Shown: positions 25,223 through 33,240 of the stretch, piece after piece
Numbering within the stretch: position 1 is the first letter of the stretch
Layout: each line of letters starts with the position of its first letter
Source of the DNA: Candidatus Phocaeicola excrementigallinarum
Lineage (GTDB): Bacteria; Bacteroidota; Bacteroidia; Bacteroidales; Bacteroidaceae
DNA: 53,451 bases
Assembly: GCA_019120125.1 (NCBI GenBank)
Contig: DWVR01000031.1
Location: forward strand, 1 to 53,451
Reading direction: 5' to 3'
Notes under the pieces: model-generated
The model's database searches: none
Seen by the model: only the letters and a program-made list of their open reading frames with translations
Told to the model about the DNA's origin: nothing
Translations under genes and position numbers: made by a program

Positions 25223-26479
25223 ATGATGAGAAGCAGAATATTTTTTACGTGGCTGTTGGCGGGCCTTCCTTGGCTGGTGATGGCGCAGAGCGGCGATGAC
25301 CTTTATTTCGTCCCGAAGAAAAAGGCGGAAGTGGAGAAGAAAGAAGCGGCGGTTCCGGTGAAGAAGGCGGAACCGGTGGGGGTGCGGACTTCTTCTGTGG
25401 CATCGACCGTGACTCCTGCGACAGCGGTGGTGGTGAGGGATGCCTCCGGCAAGGTGCGCGATGTGGACGAATACAACCGTCGTTACACCTCGCGTGACAA
25501 TACTTTCAGTCTGGAGAACGATACCTTATATATAGAAGAAAAGCCAGTGGGTGAGCGCGGCGAGTGGGTGGACGGATTCGAAGGCTCGCGGAGCGATTAT
25601 GAATATGCCATGCGTATCGTGCGTTTCCGTAGTCCTGCCTATGCCATTCCGATCAGTAGCCCGTTGTATTTTGATGTGGTCTATGGCGCGCTTCCGTCAT
25701 GGGACTGGAATGTATACGACGATGGCTTGTACGCTTATGTGTTTCCTACCTACACCAATCCGCTTTGGTGGGACTGGCGGTGGAACTGGGGCGTGGCTGG
25801 TCCCCGTTGGGGCTGGAGCTGGGGATGGTATTCACCCTGGTATGCCGGTTGGTATTCTTCTTATTGGTATTCTCCTTATTGGTATGGTGGCTACTGGGGC
25901 GGCTGGTATGGCGGCTGGTATGGCGGCTGGCCTCATCATCATTGGGGATGGGGCGGCTGGCATCGTCCGGGACATACTGATTTCCGTCCGGGCCGTTATC
26001 ATGCTATGGGCGGTTCGGTGACCCGTCGTCCGAGTAGTACGGCCGGCTACCGTGCTTCGGGTGCAACCGTGGCCCGGCAGCGTGGAACTTCTTCCGTACG
26101 TCGTTCGTCAATCGGTCGTGTGGTGGAAGGCTCAGGTACGCGTGGTGCCACTCAATCCGTACGGCCGGGAAGGACTGCGGTAAGAGGACAGGGCACTACG
26201 GGGTCGCGTACCGGTACGCGCTCGCAGGGGGTATATACCCGTCCGAGTATCGGAGTGAATAGGAACGGTTCCACTTATAACCGCCCGAGCAGTACCCGTA
26301 GGAGTGTTGACTATAACCGGAGTAACGGACTCAATTCAAATACCCGTAGCAGTTATCAGAACAGCCGTTCTTCTGGCAGTTACAACCGGAGCAGTGGAAG
26401 TAGCTTCAATCGTGGCTCCATGGGTGGAGGCCGGAGTGTGAGCCGTTCGTCCGGAGGAGGTGGAGGTCGCAGAAGATAA
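25223..26479 (+). CDS. Secreted Tyr/Trp/Gly-rich protein
   Basis: 418 residues from ATG 25223 or 25226. A signal peptide ends near MA-QS. A basic and Val-rich linker (about 30-90) and a conserved-looking segment (YEYAMRIVRFRSPAYAIPISSPLYFDVVYG) are followed by a stretch of about 75 residues rich in Trp, Tyr and Gly (GGYWGGWYGGWYGGWPHHHW). Then comes a Ser/Arg/Gly/Thr-rich tail of more than 150 residues. Not assignable to a known enzyme family. The position before an OmpP1/FadL barrel, with a 40-bp gap, suggests an envelope role. Low-complexity tail may be disordered. Confidence 0.8.
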   Translation: MMRSRIFFTWLLAGLPWLVMAQSGDDLYFVPKKKAEVEKKEAAVPVKKAEPVGVRTSSVASTVTPATAVVVRDASGKVRDVDEYNRRYTSRDNTFSLENDTLYIEEKPVGERGEWVDGFEGSRSDYEYAMRIVRFRSPAYAIPISSPLYFDVVYGALPSWDWNVYDDGLYAYVFPTYTNPLWWDWRWNWGVAGPRWGWSWGWYSPWYAGWYSSYWYSPYWYGGYWGGWYGGWYGGWPHHHWGWGGWHRPGHTDFRPGRYHAMGGSVTRRPSSTAGYRASGATVARQRGTSSVRRSSIGRVVEGSGTRGATQSVRPGRTAVRGQGTTGSRTGTRSQGVYTRPSIGVNRNGSTYNRPSSTRRSVDYNRSNGLNSNTRSSYQNSRSSGSYNRSSGSSFNRGSMGGGRSVSRSSGGGGGRRR

Positions 26480-26519
26480 CTTCTGATATAAGTGAATAAT
26501 TGTTTTAAGGATAAGTTAG

Positions 26520-28157
26520 ATGAAAACGAGAATAATTACTTTAGGTGTCATAGCCATGACGGTATCGGCCGCCATGGCACAGACTCAATATGATGCGGCC
26601 CGCTATGCCGGGTCGGAATTGAACGGGACAGCCCGTTTTGTAGGTATGGGTGGCGCGATGAGCGCGTTGGGTGCTGACATTTCTGTCATCGGGACGAATC
26701 CTGCGGGTATCGGTCTCTTCCGAAGCCATGATGTGTCGGTCTCGTTCGGGTTCAACAAAAACCAGACGGAAAGCAATCTGGAAGGAGTGATGATGAAGGA
26801 CGACCGCACACGCGCGTCTTTCGACCAGGCCGGTTTTGTGTATAGCACAAAAATCGGCAACAAGACGGACCTGCGGTATCTGAATTTTGCGTTCAACTAC
26901 CATAAGGCCGCCAACTTCAACCGACAGTTCTCTTCCGGAGGAAACCTTAACGGGGCGTCGCTGACCTGGCAGATGCAGGATATGATGTTGGGTACAGGAT
27001 TGTATAATACCCAGGAAAGCTACAATGACCTTCTTGATGCGGGGAACCCTTATACTTCATCATATTATTATGGAACCCCGTTTTTGGGTTCCATGGGTGT
27101 GCGCACGGGACTGGTGGATGATGTGACGGACGCTCAGGGTTTCTATATGATGGGTTGGAACGGTCAGAACGGGCAATATTATAGTCGGGAAGAGGGAGGA
27201 ATCAATGTGTACGATCTCAACGTATCGTTCAATATCAGAGACCGTTTTTATTTCGGAGTCACATTGGGTATCTATGACCTCAGTTACAGCCGTTATTCCT
27301 CGTATGCGGAAAACATTCTTGATGACAATGGCAATGATAATGGGGGATATACTTTGGATAATTGGTATAATGCCGACGGAGCAGGATTTGACCTGAAGCT
27401 GGGTGCCATTTTCCGCCCCTTCGAGTATTCTCCTTTCCGTATCGGAGTGGCTGTGCATACACCTGTCTGGTATTCTGTGACCGACCGTTATACGGCTGTG
27501 CTGAATACGGCTGTGCTGGCCATGCCTCAGTCTTATACGGAAAACCTGTCGGATTACCTGAATCCTGATTATGTGTGGGATTACCGCATGAACTCTCCGT
27601 GGAAGGTGAATTTGAGTCTTGGTACCACATTCAGTGATGTGCTTGCGGTAGGCGCGGAGTATGAGTATGCGGCATACGGCTCGATGAAATTCCATGATCT
27701 TGACGGTTATGATCTTTCTGCCTCAAACGAGGCCGTGGACAAGTATCTGAAGGACACTCATACGTTCCGTGTGGGAATGGAGGCGAGATTCTCGCCTGCT
27801 TTCAGTTTCCGTGCGGGTTACAATTATGTCACCTCGCCCATCAAAGACAATTCGGCACGCTATGTCCCTAATCTGGAAACGAATCTGGGTGACCAGATTT
27901 ATTTTGACGAGACACGTACCGATCCGGAATACCATAATCTGAAGGCCCGCAATGCGGTGACTTTGGGATTGGGCTACAGAGGTCCGCTCTTTTATTGCGA
28001 TGTAGCCTATAAGTATGATTTCTATAAGTCGGATTTCTATATGTTTGATGATTATGTCTTTTCAGACGATGGAGGTTCGATCGTCTCGCGCAATCCGGCA
28101 GCGAAGGTAGACCACAACCGCCATCAGTTGCTGTTCACGTTGGGGCTGAATTTCTAA
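26520..28157 (+). CDS. OmpP1/FadL/TodX-type outer-membrane protein
   Basis: 545 residues. The signal peptide ends at SAAMA-QT. The N-terminus (YDAARYAGSELNGTARFVGMGGAMSALGADISVIGTNPAGIGLFRS) is that of the OmpP1/FadL family, whose NPA-type plug segment helps hydrophobic substrates through the outer membrane. The rest alternates aromatic beta-strands, and the protein ends with an outer-membrane signature Phe (LLFTLGLNF). Often annotated in Bacteroides as hemin receptor, a label that I do not adopt. It follows the Trp/Tyr-rich gene and probably shares a transcript with it. Confidence 0.88.
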   Translation: MKTRIITLGVIAMTVSAAMAQTQYDAARYAGSELNGTARFVGMGGAMSALGADISVIGTNPAGIGLFRSHDVSVSFGFNKNQTESNLEGVMMKDDRTRASFDQAGFVYSTKIGNKTDLRYLNFAFNYHKAANFNRQFSSGGNLNGASLTWQMQDMMLGTGLYNTQESYNDLLDAGNPYTSSYYYGTPFLGSMGVRTGLVDDVTDAQGFYMMGWNGQNGQYYSREEGGINVYDLNVSFNIRDRFYFGVTLGIYDLSYSRYSSYAENILDDNGNDNGGYTLDNWYNADGAGFDLKLGAIFRPFEYSPFRIGVAVHTPVWYSVTDRYTAVLNTAVLAMPQSYTENLSDYLNPDYVWDYRMNSPWKVNLSLGTTFSDVLAVGAEYEYAAYGSMKFHDLDGYDLSASNEAVDKYLKDTHTFRVGMEARFSPAFSFRAGYNYVTSPIKDNSARYVPNLETNLGDQIYFDETRTDPEYHNLKARNAVTLGLGYRGPLFYCDVAYKYDFYKSDFYMFDDYVFSDDGGSIVSRNPAAKVDHNRHQLLFTLGLNF

Positions 28158-28194
28158 AAGAGAAATATAGTGGAATAGGAACTTATATATGGAG

Positions 28195-28244
28195 GCACAA
28201 GGTATGGGACAATCGTCATCCGGTCCTGGACCTTGTGCTTTTTT
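28195..28244 (+). terminator. Rho-independent terminator of the FadL-type gene
   Basis: GCACAAGGT (28195-28203), a 26-nt loop with inner pairing, ACCTTGTGC (28230-28238), then TTTTTT. It ends the 25.2-28.2 kb transcript ahead of the AsmA-like gene. Confidence 0.8.
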
Positions 28245-28272
28245 GTCTTAGCATTCAAAAAACTAGACTGAG

Positions 28273-31200
28273 ATGAATAAGAAATTGAAGAGTACGATCA
28301 AGATAGCGGTTGTGTTATTGTTCTCTGTCGTGACATTGGTGTTGGCGGTCATTGCTTTTGCCATCCACTTTGTGTTTACTCCCGAAAAACTGACTCCTGT
28401 GGTGGTAGGTGTGGCAAACCGTTCTCTCAACGCGCGGCTTGACATGAAAAGTGTGGAGCTGACTTTCTTTTCCACTTTCCCACGTTTCGGCCTGAAGCTG
28501 ACAGATGGCTCATTGGTCTCGAAAGCGTTGCGTGATTCGATGTGGCAGAAGACAGACTCGTTGGTCTCTTTTGAGAAATGTGTGGTGGTGGTGAATCCGA
28601 TCGACTATCTGAAGGACCAGAAAGTGAATCTCCGCTATCTGGGGCTGGAGGGTGCTTCCGTATATGCATTTGTTGACAAAGAGGGTCGTGCCAATTGGGA
28701 TGTGGCGTTGCCTGATACGATGGCTGTGGTGGAGGATACAGCGTCTGTATCAGGACCTGAAATCGGTGAGATCAATATCAACCGGGTTTCATTGAAACGG
28801 ACGAATGTAGTGTTTGATGACCGGAACACTCATGTTTATGCCCGTGTGGAGAATGCCGGCCTTGATCTGAGGGCTTTGCTGAGAAAAGGACATTCCCGGT
28901 TGTCACTTGCTTTCAGAAATGACAATATCCTGTTCTGGCAGGACGGACAACTGCTGCTGAACCATATCGCGACAGAGCTGAGAACAGAACTTGACTTGAA
29001 CCGTGAGCGGCGTACATTGACCCTGAACGACACTCGGCTTGCCGTCAACGGAGTGGAATTGGATTTGAATGGAACGCTGACGCGGGATACGCTGTGCCAT
29101 GCTGCGGTGGTGGATCTGAGTTATGGCTTGCATGCTCCTTCTTTGGAAGCCGTGTTGAGAATGGTGCCCGAAAGTATATTGAGACGTGAAAGCCTGAAGG
29201 CGGACGGAGAAGTGGAATTGGGTGGAACGGTGAAAGGATTATATGGCAAACGGCAAATGCCTGAGGTGACTTTGGCGATGGAAATCACGGATGTTTCCGC
29301 TAAGTACGATGGGATGCCTTATGGTGTGGATAATTTTACCGCCAAACTTTATGGCTTTGTGGATTTGATGAAAAAGAAGCCCTCGTATGCTGATTTGAAA
29401 ATACTTCGTTTCCAGGGAGCGCATACCGATATATTGGCTGAGGGAAAGGCTGATGACTTGTTGGGGGATCCTTACATCACTTTCAGTACAAAGTCGAAAG
29501 TGGATTTGACGGCTCTTGCGCAGACTTTTCCGTTACAGGAGGGGGTGTCAATAGGGGGAAGACTGGATGCTGATCTTCGATTGAAATGCCGCTTGTCATC
29601 GATAAAGAAACAGGACTTGGGACGAATCCTGGCGGCTGGAAAATTGGAGCTGAAGGACGTGTTTCTCTGTGATGAGAAAAAGAATTTTGATTTCACGAGC
29701 AATGCCTCATTGGCGTTCATCGGAAATGAGGCGTTGGGGGCCCGTGCTGAGATCAGTAACGCGAAGCTTCGTTCACCGAAAATTTATGCTGACCTCCAGC
29801 AGCTGAAAGCGGACGTGAAGTCAACCAATCCACAAGACACGACCCGTATCGTTGAACTGGAATGCAAGTTAGAGATGAACCGTCTGAAAGGCTCGATGGG
29901 TGATTCGTTGAATGTGTTCAGTAAGCTTACCAAGGCTACGGTCCGTCTGCATCCGGGGAAAAAGAATCCGGCCATGCCGCGGATACAGCTTTCTTTGGAG
30001 ACAGATACGCTGTTCTGCCGATTGGGAGAAATGCGTATGGGCATGGATAAGGGAGGTTTTGCCGTGACTGCGGAGAAAGTGAGGGATTCTGTTTGGGATC
30101 CGCATGGCATTATCGGATTCAATCGTCTGCGTGTGAAGATGCCGCAATTAGCCTTGCCGATTCGTATGAGCAAGACGGCAGTGACGGTGGGAAATCGGCG
30201 TATTGCTTTGAAGAACGCGACAATGCGCATCGGACGTTCCGATCTGACTGCTTCCGGTGAGGTGCATCGTCTGTATGAGGTGCTCAAGAAAGGGGGTATG
30301 CTTCGTGCCAATCTTTCAGTTTCTTCTCGCAACCTTGATTGCAACCAGCTGATCAATGCCTTGAATTTTCCGGAAGACACGTTGCAGGCTGAAACTGAAG
30401 CCCTGGTCGGGACGGAAGTCGATACTGCCGCTGCCTTGAAACTCTTTGTGGTGCCCAAGAATATTGACTTTGAGCTTCAGACTGATCTGGGTAGAGTGAC
30501 TTACGACAATATGGTGTTCGAGCGGGTGCGTGGAGCCGTGGATATCCGTAATCAGGCTGTCCATCTGAAACATCTGTCGATGCGTGGTCTTGATGCGGAT
30601 CTGAACACAACGCTGGTCTATCATGCCCGCCGGAAAGAGAGAGGGTATGCCGGTTTTGATTTCAAGTTGCATAAGGTCAATATCGGAAAACTGGTGGATT
30701 TTGTCCCGTCGTTGGACACGATTGTGCCCATGTTGCGGTCATTCAAGGGAATGGTTGATTTTGACGCGGCAGCAGAGGCTGTGCTTGATTCCAACTTGAA
30801 TATCAGGATTCCTACCTTGCGCGCCGCGGTGCATATTAAAGGAGACAGTCTGGTCCTTATGGATGGAGAGACTTTCGCGGAAATATCCAAGAAACTGATG
30901 TTCAAGAACAAAAAGCGCAATGTGTTCGACAGCATATCGGTCAATCTGACTGTGAAGGACGGTAATGTGACAGTCTATCCTTTTGTCGTCCAGATAGACC
31001 GTTACAAGGCGGCGGTAGGAGGTACGCAGGGACTTGATATGAATTTCCAGTACCATATTTCCATTCTGAAGTCTCCGTTGCCGTTCAAGGCAGGTGTCAA
31101 CATATCGGGCAATCTGGACAAGATGAAGATCCGTATCGGTCGTGCCAAGTACAAGGATGCGGTCACTCCGGTGGCTATCCGGAAAGTGGACAGTACACGG

Positions 31201-31287
31201 ATAAATATGGGTGAGACCATCATACGTGACTTTGAACGTGTGATGGACAGAAGCGTACGCCGGAAATTGCCTGAGCTGGCTCAGTGA
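28273..31287 (+). CDS. AsmA-like inner-membrane anchored protein
   Basis: 1004 residues. A single membrane segment (about 10-30) anchors a very long periplasmic region of repeated beta-strand character. Start motifs FTPEKLTPVVVGVANRSLNARLDMKSVELTFFSTFP and the repeating RLKM/DLTASGEV-type strands match the AsmA/TamB/YhdP superfamily, which forms hydrophobic grooves that carry lipids between the two membranes. C-terminal AsmA-type domain near 860-990. Role in outer-membrane lipid homeostasis is an inference from family. Ends at a clear terminator. Confidence 0.85.
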   Translation: MNKKLKSTIKIAVVLLFSVVTLVLAVIAFAIHFVFTPEKLTPVVVGVANRSLNARLDMKSVELTFFSTFPRFGLKLTDGSLVSKALRDSMWQKTDSLVSFEKCVVVVNPIDYLKDQKVNLRYLGLEGASVYAFVDKEGRANWDVALPDTMAVVEDTASVSGPEIGEININRVSLKRTNVVFDDRNTHVYARVENAGLDLRALLRKGHSRLSLAFRNDNILFWQDGQLLLNHIATELRTELDLNRERRTLTLNDTRLAVNGVELDLNGTLTRDTLCHAAVVDLSYGLHAPSLEAVLRMVPESILRRESLKADGEVELGGTVKGLYGKRQMPEVTLAMEITDVSAKYDGMPYGVDNFTAKLYGFVDLMKKKPSYADLKILRFQGAHTDILAEGKADDLLGDPYITFSTKSKVDLTALAQTFPLQEGVSIGGRLDADLRLKCRLSSIKKQDLGRILAAGKLELKDVFLCDEKKNFDFTSNASLAFIGNEALGARAEISNAKLRSPKIYADLQQLKADVKSTNPQDTTRIVELECKLEMNRLKGSMGDSLNVFSKLTKATVRLHPGKKNPAMPRIQLSLETDTLFCRLGEMRMGMDKGGFAVTAEKVRDSVWDPHGIIGFNRLRVKMPQLALPIRMSKTAVTVGNRRIALKNATMRIGRSDLTASGEVHRLYEVLKKGGMLRANLSVSSRNLDCNQLINALNFPEDTLQAETEALVGTEVDTAAALKLFVVPKNIDFELQTDLGRVTYDNMVFERVRGAVDIRNQAVHLKHLSMRGLDADLNTTLVYHARRKERGYAGFDFKLHKVNIGKLVDFVPSLDTIVPMLRSFKGMVDFDAAAEAVLDSNLNIRIPTLRAAVHIKGDSLVLMDGETFAEISKKLMFKNKKRNVFDSISVNLTVKDGNVTVYPFVVQIDRYKAAVGGTQGLDMNFQYHISILKSPLPFKAGVNISGNLDKMKIRIGRAKYKDAVTPVAIRKVDSTRINMGETIIRDFERVMDRSVRRKLPELAQ

Positions 31288-31299
31288 GGAATGTGTGAT

Positions 31300-31346
31300 A
31301 AGAGAGTGTGTTTCAGTGTAACTCATCGATTACGGCACACTCTCTT
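31300..31346. terminator. Bidirectional terminator
   Basis: Perfect 11-bp stem AAGAGAGTGTG (31300-31310) with CACACTCTCTT (31336-31346), followed on the plus strand by a T-rich tract. Separates the AsmA-like gene and the convergent oxidoreductase. Confidence 0.75.
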
Positions 31347-31392
31347 CTTCTTTTTGTTCTTGTGGTGGAATGTCTGAACCGCCCAGTGGAGC

Positions 31393-32382
31393 CTAGAGCT
31401 TGTTCAGGATGCGGTCCATAACCCAGTTGGTGGGAGTGGCGCTGATTCCATCACAGGTACAGATGGCTTTCCCTTGCAAATGTTCTACAACCGCCTTGAT
31501 GAGTGGCAATTGTACATGAGGTGGATTGAGGGGAAGTATTTCCTCACGCCCACGCTCTGTATGCAAGCCGATAGGTTCGTAAGTAAAGACGGAGAAGCAG
31601 ATCATTCCTTTATCTCCGATAATTTCTATACGGTCTTCTTTGGCTGATTCGTGAGCAACAAAGCACCAGGAGCCTGATCCCGGCAATCCTGAATCGAACT
31701 TGAAGCAGGCGCTGATAGTGTCTTCCGCCTCGTAGAGTCCTCCCCGGTTACTCTTGTAGCCTTCCGCTTCGAGAATGCATCCGAACATATCCTGTAGCAA
31801 GTCAAGTTGATGGGGTGCCAGGTCATAGAAGTAGCCGCCGCCTGCGATGTCGGGCTGCACGCGCCATGGCAAGTTGGCACTGTTGTAGTCGAGCGCGCGT
31901 GGCGGTTGCGCGAAACGGATCTGTATATTGATTACATTGCCAATCTGGCCTTCGTCCACCAGTTGGCGGACTTTCTGGAAATAGGGAAGGTATCGGCGGT
32001 AGTAGGCTACGAAACACGGCACACCGGTTTCTTTGGAAATACGGTTGATACGGGCGCAGTCCTCATAGCTGGCGGCCATGGGTTTCTCAATGTAGACAGG
32101 TTTCCCGGTTTTCATGGCCATGATGGCATATGTGGCATGTGAGGAAGGAGGTGTGGCGATGTAAATGGCGTTCACTTCTTCGTCGCCGATAAGCTCTTGT
32201 GCGTCGGTGTACCATTTCGGGATGTTGTGGCGTATGGCATAGGATTTTGCTTTCTCTTCCTCGCGGCTCATTACAGCCACAACCTTTGACCCTTCTATCA
32301 TATTGAATGCGGGGCCGCTTTTCTTTTCTGTGACTTCACCGCAGCCGATGAAGCCCCAGTTTACGTTTTCTAGTATTCTCAT
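31393..32382 (-). CDS. Gfo/Idh/MocA family oxidoreductase
   Basis: 329 residues. An N-terminal Rossmann domain (NWGFIGCGEVTEKKSGPAF, then the strand-helix KVVAVMSR) binds NAD(P). IATPPSSHATYAIMAMKTGKPVYIEKPMA includes the EKP catalytic-site motif, and the C-terminal domain closes the substrate site. Members oxidise or reduce sugar hydroxyls; the substrate is not predictable. It is the last of three minus-strand genes after the porin and a solute-binding protein, with a 12-bp gap, so it may be part of one transcript. Confidence 0.9.
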   Translation of the reverse strand: MRILENVNWGFIGCGEVTEKKSGPAFNMIEGSKVVAVMSREEEKAKSYAIRHNIPKWYTDAQELIGDEEVNAIYIATPPSSHATYAIMAMKTGKPVYIEKPMAASYEDCARINRISKETGVPCFVAYYRRYLPYFQKVRQLVDEGQIGNVINIQIRFAQPPRALDYNSANLPWRVQPDIAGGGYFYDLAPHQLDLLQDMFGCILEAEGYKSNRGGLYEAEDTISACFKFDSGLPGSGSWCFVAHESAKEDRIEIIGDKGMICFSVFTYEPIGLHTERGREEILPLNPPHVQLPLIKAVVEHLQGKAICTCDGISATPTNWVMDRILNKL

Positions 32383-32394
32383 GCCTGATAGTGT

Positions 32395-33225
32395 TTAGTT
32401 GAAATATTTTTTGTATAGCTTTTTGTATTCGTCTGTCATAACATAGCGTTCTAGCCATGAGTTGAGACTGTCGAGCAGAATGGTGGAACGTTTGTTCACT
32501 CCCCATGCGTAGAACTGCGTAAAGCTGATATCCTTGCTGATGTCAAGGTTCGTGAATTGTGGAAGTGAGACTTGGGCGATGTTCTCATCGCAGACGGCAT
32601 AGTCAATGTCACCTCCGGATACCATTGCCAGAAGTTGTTCCGGTCCGTAGTCTTTCACTTCTTGGATATAGATGGTGTCCGCGATTTCATTAATCAGGTT
32701 ATGGATGCGTAGCAGGGCTGGTGAGTTCCCGATGACATGCAGGTTCTTGTGCCCTAACTCCAGCAGATTATTGATGTAGAGGCTGTCGTTTTCGTTTTCT
32801 TTTTTCCGTTGCACCAGCACCTGTTTGCCCAGCAGGATGTGTCGGGTGAAGAGCAATGAGTCTTTGGACTGGGATGTGATGGCCGTACCTGTGGCTAGTA
32901 TGTCGTAAGCCCCTGAGCAGATTCCATCGAGTCTTTTCTCGAAACTCATTTCGGGAATCATTACCAGCCTGAGCTTTTTCTCGTCAGCAAAAGCATGAAG
33001 CAGATCATAGTCAAAGCCTTCGACTGTGTCTCCGGAAGCATGATAACTAATGGCATTGTATTCGGTTACCGCACGCAGGATTCCTGATTCCACGATTTCT
33101 GGATAATCTCTTGGAACATGATGTTCGTTGTCCGTAGTTTCTTTATGCGAGAAAAGCAGGACAATGGCAACGAGGGATGCCAAGCATCCCCCTGCAGTCA
33201 GGTAAATTTTGTGTTTCCGTAGCAT
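32395..33225 (-). CDS. Family 3 solute-binding-like protein
   Basis: 276 residues. An N-terminal hydrophobic anchor or signal (about 8-28) is followed by a single type 3 solute-binding domain: ESGILRAVTEYNAISYHASGDTVEGFDYDLLHAFAD, and IQEVKDYGPEQLLAMVSGGDIDYAVCDENIAQVS. It resembles the N-terminal half of the MltF-type enzyme at 8247-9620 but has no SLT domain. No ABC permease or ATPase gene neighbours it, so it may sense a ligand rather than feed a transporter. Lies 15 bp downstream of the porin gene. Confidence 0.8.
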   Translation of the reverse strand: MLRKHKIYLTAGGCLASLVAIVLLFSHKETTDNEHHVPRDYPEIVESGILRAVTEYNAISYHASGDTVEGFDYDLLHAFADEKKLRLVMIPEMSFEKRLDGICSGAYDILATGTAITSQSKDSLLFTRHILLGKQVLVQRKKENENDSLYINNLLELGHKNLHVIGNSPALLRIHNLINEIADTIYIQEVKDYGPEQLLAMVSGGDIDYAVCDENIAQVSLPQFTNLDISKDISFTQFYAWGVNKRSTILLDSLNSWLERYVMTDEYKKLYKKYFN

Positions 33226-33240
33226 AGGTTCAAGAATGTG

